Assembly (NCBI GenBank): GCA_030549495.1
Contig: JAUIRK010000925.1
Location: forward strand, 248,001 to 312,000
Reading direction: 5' to 3'
Source: Nectonema munidae
Taxonomy: Eukaryota > Nematomorpha > Nectonematoida > Nectonematidae
DNA: 64,000 nt
Made by a program: the position numbers and the translations under genes. The first letter of the stretch is position 1; each line of letters begins with the position of its first letter. Below the pieces are notes generated by a model. It ran no database searches and had not been told where the DNA came from. It worked only from the letters and a program-made list of their open reading frames with translations. Positions 50,901 through 62,900 of this stretch are shown here, one piece after another.

Positions 50901-53900
50901 ACTTCCATCTACTTGTGACAAAGCTTGTTTCACCCAAGAATAAAATTTATCAACTAATATACTATGTTACGAAAAATTGTTTCAATATATTTTTCTCATT
51001 TTCTCGTTGCAAATCTAGTCCATTGAATACGATGGTGAAATTCGTTTTTTTTGTAACATCGATATTTTTTCATTTTTGAATAATCTAATTTTTGAGCAAA
51101 CATAGTGTTTTTTTGGAGGTTCACCGTTTCTATTATTTAAGATTAATTTTTTTATTTGTTCGAGAAATTATATTGAAAATGGCTAAAGGACACCATAAGT
51201 TATAAACTGACTACTTTTGTATAGAATATTGACTCAAAGCAAGCAAAAAGGCAACATTTTTATGTCCTAGTAAATATCAAATCGCATATAAAGAATATTT
51301 TGATGTAAATAAGAGACCAATATAAAAGTAAAAATAGCTGTTGGTGTGTTTGTTAAAAATAAAATTAGCTAACAATAAAAATAATCTCATAAATATATAG
51401 AATGTTATTCATTAAAAGTTTATTTTGGAAAAAATGCTATCCCGCAGTTAATATTTTTCTAGATCTGCCTTTGAAGCGAGATATCAATCAGGTTTTTAAT
51501 TTTTTTAAGCAATAAAACAAAAAATCTATTTTTGAATTTTTTTTATAAGTGTTTGTTTTTTTACAAACAACAAATAATCTCAATTTTTAAATTAGTACAT
51601 CAATCATCATAAAAAAGTACTAAAATTTATAATGAAACAAAAATTCGTCAAAATTTGTAACATGTTATATAATGCCGGTGTTGTATCCTAATTGCCATCT
51701 TCTCAATTTCGACTTGCACAATACGAATCCTTTTTCCAAAATATATAATTTGATTAAAGTTCTCTCATTTTAATTAGAAATTTAAAAGCTTGGCTTATTT
51801 TCCCCAGTTAGATATTTTATCAACTTATTTTCGTTTTTTATGTAATGCTGAAAATAAAGTTTTTTCTCCCTCTCTCAATAAACAAAACTTTATTTCATAG
51901 AAGGCTGTAAGTACTAGTTTATTTTTATATGTACACTTTTTTCTATTAAAAACTAAATAAAAAAGTAAAAAACCTTTCCTATCGCTTCCTTTTTGGTTTT
52001 AGAATCCATCCATTTATTTTGTTCAAAAGTTTGAAAGAGAGTCAATTTCATTTGTTTTATCATCTCTTCAGCCTAAAAAGACAAATTAACAGATGGAATT
52101 ACAGGACACAGTTACTAACTCGCAAAAAAGAAGTCAACTTTAGTTATATATATATATATATTTTAGTCAATAAAATCAAAGAAAAAATTGTTAAAAACGC
52201 AAAAGAAATGGGGTTCAAGCAAGTGAGAATGAGTAAGTGTTGTATGAATAGTGAAATTCTTGATAAGGAACTTACTATTTAAAAATTTTAATAATTTTAT
52301 CCTTTCTACAAAGTCAAAGATTTAAATAAATAAATTAATTTAATTTTTCATTTTTCAAACTTTATTCTTTGATTTATATTCCTTTCACTATTAAATTCAT
52401 TTTCTAAAAATAAACTTGTTTATATTTCATTTTTAGTTTATAAAAAAGATCATTTTAAATAATAAATGGATAAATATATGTCAGCAGATGGCACTAGTGG
52501 TTGAAGTGGTTTCTTGATTCGGTTGTCAACGGTTCGATTACGCATCGTGATATCTCTATCATCCGTCAAGTCATGGAAAATATTAAAGAGATAGTATCTA
52601 TATATAGAAAATATATAATATATCTATGAAATATATATTAAAATTTTGTTAATTTAATTAAGAATTTATTAAGTTCACTAAAACTTATTTTAAGCTAAAA
52701 ATAAAAATGGCCTAATTTAGGAAAACATATTTGGTCAAAGAATGCCCAATGATGAACGAAATAAGACAAGAAAGAAGGTCCCTACAACTTCTTTGTTCTT
52801 GATGGAAAAGGATGATTTGACGAAGAGGGAGCCAAGGGCGAAGCCGAGAACCGAATTCGTGTTGCCCAGACACGTTTTCCAGGGCAGGGAGTCCGCAAAG
52901 CTTCCCTTGAAAACGCGGCTCATGATCTTGTAGGAGCGACGCCATTTCTGAGACAAGAAGGGAATCATTTGACGAATGATCTTCAGGAAGATGTAGTTGT
53001 TCAGCACGCTAAAAAAAATTGACGCATTGCGAGAGAAAATACAATAGGAGGACGATGATGTAGGTATTAGGAGTGATTTTGTTGCTATATCGGCCTTCTA
53101 AATATTTCCAAAGTTATATCAATTCTGTTGGAAGGTAAACGATTTTTTCTAATTAACCATAAAATTTATTTACAATAATAAGGAGTGGTATAATTCGTCT
53201 ATTTTCTAAATTTTATTTATTTTTATATAATGACATTTTGACATACTATTTTACAAATCTATGAAATAAAGTTTGATTTAAATTTTTATTATTTTTAATT
53301 TTAATTTAAATCTAAATCATTTTTTTAATTATCTTTCATTTTATATTTTTCAAATTAAGATTTTTTCAATTTTCAAAATTTTATTTGTTTTATACAAGCA
53401 TACATTTTACCAAAGTCTAGTATAAATTTTTAAGATTTTTAATTTAATTTTTATTTCCATTTATATTATATTTTTTTTAAATTTAAATATTTAAATTTTA
53501 TTCCTTCTATTTATATTGACATTTTTATTTTTTTTTTAGTTCAATTTTTGTATAAGTACATATTTAACATATTAGTAGTGGGTAAAATTTGTCTATTTGT
53601 TGAATCGTATTTATTTTTTATTTGAAGAGGTGTCAAACTCAAATTACCGAAGAACCGGATTTCAAATATTTACGTCTCTAATAGTTCAGATAAAAAACCT
53701 AACCTTTGAAAAGATTCACAGAATTCTTAATTAAAAACAACAATAAGTAAATAGATTATTTAAGGAGCATTAAGAATTTTAATGAAGTACTTATTCTCAA
53801 TTTTTCTTTTTGATTTTTCCACAAACTTGTCATTTTTTCTGAAATTTAATTAAAAAATTTGTAACAAAAGAAACTATAAATGTGGGTTTACACTTTCAAA

Positions 53901-56900
53901 GTCAATTTTAATTCCTGTCTGAATTAAGGTTTCGAACAACATGAAGATAAGAAGGGTAGGAAGACAAAAGTGACTCAAAAATTTCCGTGAATGACAATGT
54001 GCTCCTCCATCATGTTATGACAAAATTGATATGTTTGAGCTGCAGGAATAACTTGTCTTTTTTAACCTGGTCTTTCTAGATTGATACAGTATTTTTACAT
54101 ATATTCAGATCAGAATAATTACTGGGTCACTCTTCATTACCGAAGAAATTGATATTGTTTTCTATCAGCAAATTTCTGTGTTCGAAGCCTATTCATGCAC
54201 GTTGTTTGTCAAGCAGAAAAGTAATCGGAGTGATGTCGAGAACATTTTGAACATCTTAAAGATTGGAATGATAAGCTCCTTCAAAATTTTCATCCTAAAA
54301 TAATCCCCATCGCAACTTTGTCTACGAGGCTATATTACCCACACCATCTGACGCGCAGTCAATAAGACTAAATTCTCAACACATTCTTTACTCTTGTTCA
54401 ATTCACGATGATCTTGATACATGGTCAATGACCTTTGATCGTTCTGAGAATTCCTTGTTACGAAAAAATCATCTTTAATTGCCAATTGTAGGAATCTGGC
54501 TTCTTTCCACTCCTTCAAGAAATCAACAAACAAAAACCGATCTTCAATATTCAGTTGGGTTTTACGTAGCTTCGGAATCTTATGCTGCCTTAAGGCCCAG
54601 TCATTTGATAAAAAAATCGAACAACTTCTTGACCCCTAGTTTTCCCACGACATTCTTGGATTCCTTACCTGAATTATGTGTAGTTTTTCTTTTGAAGAAA
54701 TTATTTGTTCTTTGACTCCTAAGACAAAACTTCAAGCTTACAATCCTTAAATGTAGCTTGGAAAATTTTCGAAGTAGCAAGCAGACCTCACCGAAGTAGA
54801 ACACGTCCTTGTAATGCATGTGCATGTAAATTAATAATATAACTCTTGGTTCTGGCGAAGGAGTGTTGCTCCACACGTCAAAGATGTCTTTCTCAGACAA
54901 ACTAGAGATAAGCTCCAGGTATGTGAAGATTCTTTTTGACATATTGGTTGAGGGATAGTGGATAATTTCTTATCTATTTTTAACAAAGATAAATGATGAA
55001 AAGTACGAAAAAGGGAAAACGACAAAAATGATAAATCAATTTTAATTTTCATATCTTTTAAAGAAAGACATAGAAAGAGAAGAAAAAAAGCTGTCAAATA
55101 GCCATTTATTTATTATCTTCGTGCTTTTCTCCTACAAATTTAACAAACAGTATATTGTACACACCCAACCTCATGGATGGGAGTTTGGTGCGCAAGTAAT
55201 TTAATTTATATTTCATTTCAGATTCTTAAGTGATGTCCAGAAAGAGGGTGCACAAAGAAGAATTTCTCAGCATTGGATTTACGTGTCCCATGGATGATAT
55301 CCAAAAAATCGTAAGAGAATAGGATATTAAAGGAACAAATTTTCCTCTATGATGGAAAATAATCTCAAGCGCCATCTCTGGAGAAAACACGCAACTCTAG
55401 GAGAGAAAGATATTGAGTATTTTAAGAGGAAAGAACAACTCTAGCGTTAGCGTTTAGACAACTCTATGCACAAGGGAGTGTATTCTATTCAACAACCAAC
55501 ACTTGCATCCTATCTTGTTGCAAAAAAATGCTAAATGTATGCAGACACACACAATTGGAGAAAAGTTGGCAAAGCCAGCAGCCCTTGATGTCTGTACCAT
55601 CCTTGGAGATGCTACAGGTAGTGGTTGCCATCAAGGAGAGTGCAAAATTTAGCTGCGAGTTGGATGAGTCAACTGACATCGGTGACGATGTTCAGGTCTT
55701 CGTATATGAGTGGTACCAAAGGAAGAGCGACATTGAATAAAACTTTATGTTCTATTTTATTAAATCATCAGCATTGCATTCAAGGCTGATTAGTCAAACG
55801 TGCTCCGATATGGGATCCGAATATGAACATCTGCTTTACTACTCTTCTGTCAGGAGGCCATTACAAACAAAAGTGCATCAGATTTCGAGAAATTGAGTGA
55901 GGAGTTTGACAGGTACATTCTGAGTGGAGAGCTGCATGAGAAATACAAATGTTTGAGAAGACATTTCGATATCCAAGCCAAGGATCCTTCAGAAGAGCCT
56001 TCTATCCAAAATCTACAAGAAGAGCTTATAGAGATAGATACATGAGGAAACTCTTTGTTTTAACTTTCAGCGACAAACCCTAAGTGTGTTTTGGACTGCT
56101 GTGAAAAATGAAACCAGTTCTTGGATTCGAGGCTGTGAAAGTGTTTTTGCTTTTCGCTACAACCTATTTGTATGAATCACGATTTGCAGCTCTGACTGCC
56201 ATCAAAACTAAAAGCTAAGGTTAAAGCTCTGGCTGCCACCGAAACATGATTTGAGGAGAGCACTTTTCAAGCCTGAACCACGAATAGAGAAACTTAGCAA
56301 CATGATACAAGCCCAAGGCTCCAATTAAAATTAATTTACCAGTTCACACCGTTAGCTTGTTTTTTAAAGAATGTGACAACATATTATTTCAGAAGTCGTT
56401 GTTTTAATTAATGTCAAGTTTTAAAATTCATCATGCTGTGAATATAATAAAATTTAATGATGTTAATTTTGTCTTTCAGAACCTTAAGTACCTCTCTTAC
56501 AGATATATTCATTACAATTTGTCCTCCCTTACTTTTATAGCTAGCTAATCATAGTTATAATAAAATATAAAAGTTAAACTCTTAGGAATACTAAATATTT
56601 GCCTGAAAATGAAACGTGCCTTATAAGCAGAAAGAGGGCATTATTTATGATATCTGGAAATTTGTCCAAATTTTATTCCCCAAAATTTCATTCTCAGTTA
56701 AACTAACCAACAAACAAATTAAGTAATAAATTAACTAAATCTTTTAAAAAATCTTTTTAAGGTTGAACGAAGTGGAAACAAGAAAATGTTTTGAGCATTT
56801 TTTTTTAAATATACTTTTGTGTTTCAAGGAATTAAAATAGCCAAATAAGTTTTAATTAAATAACAATTATGTTTTTTTAGAATTGAAATCGCCAACTTGG

Positions 56901-59900
56901 AAAGACAGTGATAAAAACAATTAAAGACTTAATTTATTCAGTCTGCTTATTAAAAATAATTTTTTTCTGCGTAGACAAAAAAGCGTATTAAAAATTTATA
57001 ATAAAATATAAATAAAACAAAACTGATTTCTGAGTATTTTTTTTTACCTTTTAAGCCTTTATTTTGAGAGTGATTTTACTAGAGTTTTTTTTTTAATTAT
57101 TTTTTTTAATTTCTGTTGGACAGTTAATCATTCGTACATTAACGAAATAGAACGATTGTTTCTCGTTAATAATGATGTAAAACGTGGTATGATGAAATGA
57201 GTAGTAAAAACTGATGAACTCTGCAAAGCGGTATGATGAGTAAATTTAAAATGATAAAATTTCAAGTTTTTTTTTGAAAAAATCGTAGCCTATAGGGCAG
57301 CCTTAACCAATGTTTCCTAAAGTTATTCTGAGAACAAAAAGAAAAAAAAATTTTCACCCAATTATTCTCAATACAAAAAAGCTGGACCGCTTATTATATG
57401 TCTACCTATATATCTATGTATCTATCTATGTAACATCATTCTCGCCTAGCCTGTCAAATCTCAACTGTTTGATGACTGCTAAATCATTTTTTACATTTAA
57501 AATTGTCAACATTAACATATGTAGAGTCTGACAAGGTTTTCTGTGTATTTTTTGTCTCCCCGTTGGCTTGCCAGCCAACTAATTGTCTAGGAATGGCTAC
57601 CATTTACAATGTTGGTTCAACCTAGTTATGAAAGGATGCTTGATAATAAAAGTTTGGGAACCAAAACCTGAGTGTATACAAAGAACATTTACACTTTTCC
57701 GCTTTCACTGGCCAAGTACTTGGAGAGGATGATGTTGATGTTGCGGAAGTAGGACTCGTCACGGATAACGACTTGCTCACTGGCGTTTATCTGGATGTTG
57801 GCGTTCGAGAAGACTTCTTTGAAGTAGTTGGGCCAATCAATCTTAATGCAAAGAACGAGGTTAGAATATGGGGCGAGTTGAGATGGGATTCGGTTTACGA
57901 AAGGATAGCGTTTCTGCATTTGCTCCAGCGTGACCAGGTTGTAGGAGTCGTGGAAATCTCGGTTGTCCAAAAGCGATAGGGATATCTAAAAACGATTCAA
58001 ATACTAACGCCTCACAACTCTTTTGATGCCAGAATGGTATTCCATAAAGTATATTTAAAAAGTTGTAAACTAATCTCATCTCCGGTCACGACGTATACCA
58101 CATCTAAAATATTTTTGCAAACTTTTTATATGTGAGATTAAAAGAAACAGGGATTTTGGAAATTATTGCACGAATTAGATTTCCTCTAAATGTGCGTTTA
58201 TTTTTCAGATTTTTTATAGAAATTTAAAAAATCGCAAAATTGATAAGTGACAAAACAATGAATTTTTGTTTGTAGAAGGATGACAACAATAAATATTGCA
58301 TTAAAATAGGACAGTGGTGAAATAATGAACTAAAACGTGTATAATTAAATAAAAATTATTAAGAGAAAGAGCGAATGAGCTTATGTTTAATTGATTTAAA
58401 AATTTTGCTATGCAGACAAAACGTGGATGGACCTGGACCACTCAACATCTCCTTAAGTGTAAACTACGCAGAGATCGCCTACTCTGTTCACCCCATTTTT
58501 AGGCCTTGAATAATGCCGCTGTTTTCCATATAAATGCTCGAAAATTGTTGACTTTAGTAATAAGTAAAAAGTTATTAATATTCTTTGTTTGGCTTTGGCC
58601 ATATTTCTTTCTTGTTACCGGCCTTATAGATGCATAGTAATTTGGCAGGAAGCATGATTCGTTCTTACACATATGTTATATATTATTTGTTAATTTTTGT
58701 GTATTCCCGTTTTCTTACAAGATTACTAATATATTATTGAAGGTAGAGTAATTTAATAGAATCGGCTGAGAGTTCAGCTAAAAGACAAACTTTTCTTTTC
58801 CAAAAAAGTAAATCTAAAATAAATATGCAGCATATGATGATTACGGGAAGCAAGAAATAAAACGTGCTTAAAATTGATCAAATTCATTCAAAAAAATCGA
58901 TAACGTAGTCAATATTTGAAATTTTACGTGAGCAATTTTGATTTCCAAGTCAACAACATCTTGCGCATGCTTGAACACCGTTTTCACATCGTCCGTTCCG
59001 TGGAAAAGAAGTCCGAGTTTCGTGAGAAATTTAACGTACGCCTTCAGATGCGAAGAAGATTCGTTTAGGTAATAGTCTCGTTTTGGAAGACCCAATCCTC
59101 CTTGGTTCAGGTATATGATGGATTTTGAGGAATTTTTGTCATCATCATAAACCCACCTTAAAAAAACAAGTCTCAATTCCATTTATACAAATGTTTAAAT
59201 GATTAGATTTTAAAAGAATCCAACTAAAATTGAGCTCAGACACGTCAAAGGGCCCAGGTTTGTAGTGTCGGAGTGCGAAGTCGAACTCGTAATACTCCGA
59301 TTCCAAATTTAGAAAGAGTTAATTTTATAATCGTTAGATTAAAAAAGAACATAGAAACTCTCTTTTTTTATTACACAAATAGCTTTAAAGCAGTGTTGCC
59401 CAAAATAGGGGTAAATAAGAAAACTTTCCTTTATTAAGTTTAGGTGAATAATACTTTATTTTCTAATAAATATACGAAACAATAGATATCTATTATTTTA
59501 CTTAAACAGACATAAAAATAGGGAAAAAACTATTTTTTGAGATCAAAACAAAAAACTCAGCTAAAAAGGGCATCTTTTTTCAATAAAAATGATTAATATA
59601 TGTATATTCGTATAGAGTGAATAAACAAGGATAAAGTTTAACTTAATTGTATAAAAATTAATAATATTATTATTTATTTTACTTTTTTGAAAAGCGTACA
59701 TATTTAAGCCATGAACTAATTTTATGTAGCTAAATTGCTTCAATTTTAGAAGGATGTGGAGTAAAACTCCAAGTTCCGATGTGCGAAGATGAGTAAAATT
59801 TTCAATAATTATCTCATTTTAACTAAAATTTTCGGATACAGTAAATAAAATGTAGTATCAATATTGTTAATTTAACCATATGTATTAATCTTAACAATAT

Positions 59901-62900
59901 TTTGTTAATGGCCGTAATATGCTTAATGTAGCATGATAGATTGGGCAACAAGATAAAAAAGTTTGAACATCTTTTGATACCATTTTCTTGGTAGTTGAAT
60001 GACTCTCCCATGTCCAAAGCTGTCAATTAAAAATGAACATTTTTAACAAAAGTTAGACATTAACTGTAGTTAACCTTATAACGATTAGATACTCCCTTGA
60101 AAATTTAAAATTATATACAGTTTGAACGCATAACACTTTATATATTAAAATTTTTCAATAATCTTGGCCACTTTTTAGAAAATGTCAATCAAAATTTAGT
60201 TTACTAAAATTATCTACAAAAATATTCATTCAAATTTGACATGAAATATATGTTTTATACCAAATCAATCATGCTGGTTTCATTTCTGGATTCAGTTTTC
60301 GCATTTAAAGGTTATATGGTATCTGATAGTGTAAATAAAATGTGTGGTTTACGTCTAAAAACTGTCTCCAAAAATATTTTAAATAAAATTTCATTTTTAT
60401 ACCAAATCGAGTATACTTATTTTATTTCTGTATTCCATTTTGGCTCATTCGGTTAAAAAAATCTCAAAATCTGTTATTTCAAAAAAATCATATCCAGAAA
60501 TTTTTTTCCACAAAATCACTATATAGTACAAATATAATTTTTTTAATATATTTTGGCTTATAAACTTTCTTCAAACATGTTGAATGTGAAATATTTATTT
60601 AAAACAAAAAAAACAAAAAGCATTATACAATCCTTTGAAGATTAGTATGAGAGAAGGAAGCAACCTGAAAAATGTTTGAAAAGAGAACGTGTGATGTAAA
60701 GAAATCATTTTAAAAAGAAGTATGCATTTTGACTAAATGGAAGATCTACTATCTTCCAATGAACTAGGAAGTGTAATGATCTAATATTGGTTGCTTCAAA
60801 ATAGATTATCCCGTCAAAAAGAAGTTCTTCTTTTGCAAAAGATTGAAAACGAACTAGTGATTCAGTAATTTATGTGAAGCAATCTTAGATCATTTGAATT
60901 AGCAAATCTATAATTTTAGATAAAAAAAAATTAAAATTATAAATGATATTATGATTGTTATACTTTTTTTCAAAATTTAAAATTATAAATGGCGTTGTAT
61001 TGTCGCAAAATTACAAAGGTAAAGGTACCGTTGGGTGTTTTCATCGAGAAGGCAGAATTGCCCAGCTTGTATTGAACTATGAAGAAAGTAGACATGATGC
61101 GGGATCGAACCCAAGACCTTGAGTTATCGTAACCGTGTATCTAACCAACCTTACTCACGCAAAGAATAGAATCGGCAAAATTACAAATAGTTCTTACGGT
61201 AAGATCGTTTTCAACCTCTTATAATCTGTTTTATTTTCGTGCAAATATTTATGGAATATAGTATAGTGTTATATAATATAGAAGAGATTACATCATTAAA
61301 ACTATAAAAAGTAATAATTATCTATGATTTACAAGGGTGGAACAGATAATAAAAACTTTTATCCAAAAAGTTATGTGTGTTTTAATAGAAGACTAAAAAC
61401 AAGAAAACAAAAAATAGGATTATTTTAAAATTCATAGCCTCTATTAGTAAAAAATATAGAACAATATATATATTAGAACAAATATAGAGAGATCAGGAAG
61501 ATTAAGTTTAAAAGAATTTAAAATCTACCAAGAAAAAAAGAAGCTTGAATCTAGTGTTGAAGACAAAGATATCAAGAGTTTGTCAAGGTTCCAATCTTTA
61601 GCTAGTATTCTAGAGTTTTGAGTGGATGTTCCAGACATTACTTTCGGTTTGTTCATCGTCAAATCTCCGTACTTTGAGATCAGATCCTTTAGCGGTTGTG
61701 AAGATAGCTTCTCTATTTCATCATTTTTATCCATGCACGAATCATAGTAAATTTTGGCCAATTTTTCACATCTTGATCTCGTCTGATTGTATATGTTATC
61801 TTAAAAACAATACTTAGAATCACTCTATTTTCATGCAAAACTTTTACTAAGCATGTAAAAGAGATATCTCAAAAGAGTTTTGACAACGAGAAAGAGAAAC
61901 CTTTCGCTGCTTGTATCCAACTATGAGAAGATAAGTCGGAAATCAGGGATTTGAACACGAGACCATCGAGAATCAAAGCCAGAGTCTAGACAAATCCTCT
62001 CATGCTTGAATTCAATTCTCATAATTGAAATGCACAAAGCGATTTTTAGACAAAGGTAGGAAACATATTTCTGCGAATAGCTTGGAACATAATTTTTTGT
62101 GAAATTGTTTTTCAATCATGCTACAATAAAGACATATTAGGTAGGAATCATATCATAATAAAATTTTCATTTGATCCTGATGCATCGTCTATACCCCTGG
62201 CTTTGAGATATAGGTATGGCAGTGTATGGGTGTCGAATGTCAATATGTATGCTAGTATGTATGTATAATATGTATTCGTATTTATTCATATGTAAATGTG
62301 AGTATGTATAAATGTAAATGTATGTAAGTACGATTGAACTAACACTAAACCTGGCCTCAACCCTGACACTGACACTAATTCTACACTAATGCTAACTTCG
62401 ACAGTTTTCCAAAATTTTACACATTAAGGCACATTTAGAAAATGCTTGAGCACTAGTCAAATATTATGCAAATTGAGGAACAAATTTGATTGGTTAAAAT
62501 CAGCGGGAGACTAGGTGAATCAATAAAGAAGAAAAAATCAAATTTTTTAGATTTATGCTCACTCCGAAAGTCTAGAGGTGAAGGCGTTGGGTAATATCGA
62601 ATATTCCTCTGTTCGATTCCACAACGAATTCAAGTTTTATTCGAATACCCAAATAAATGTTAAAATTCGCCAATTCAGAAGATTACACAATATGATTTCA
62701 GATTAAGTTAAATACATATTAGAAGTCGAAGATATAATATGTATATATCTTTACATAACCACGTAGTGGGTAGTTCTTTCAAGGTATTTCTATAAAATCT
62801 CCCTCTAAATTTTTCTTTGTGTATATTGAAGAAGCGATATAAAATTATTCGGAGGCAAATCAACCCCTGTAATATTGAAGATTGAATGACATACTATGAT

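Larger units (their letters stand above)
44456..51973. other. Largest M13 intron (7.5 kb)
   Basis: It holds a LINE-like tail (45003-45215), an exon-edge duplication (45259-45357), a tRNA-like fragment (47377-47460) and a hAT element (48460-49743). The remainder (45358-47370, 47460-48459, 49752-51973) is AT-rich without recognised features. A 65-codon minus ORF at 50047-50244 is slightly richer in G+C but unassigned. A hAT-like start CAGTGGTTCTCAAA at 44591 has no partner. Confidence 0.5.

Noticed and set aside
57693-57695. Donor AAA|GTGTAA at 57694
   Set aside because: It would leave the exon in phase 0, incompatible with the next exon, which begins with one base of a split codon; the donor two bases on fits.
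59392-59955. Possible MITE between CAGTGTTGCCCAA and TTGGGCAACA
   Set aside because: Only about nine bases match and no target duplication is visible; likely chance.
62571-62645. Possible functional tRNA gene
   Set aside because: A and B boxes are present but acceptor-stem halves do not pair and no anticodon arm can be drawn; the same holds for the other tRNA-like sites.
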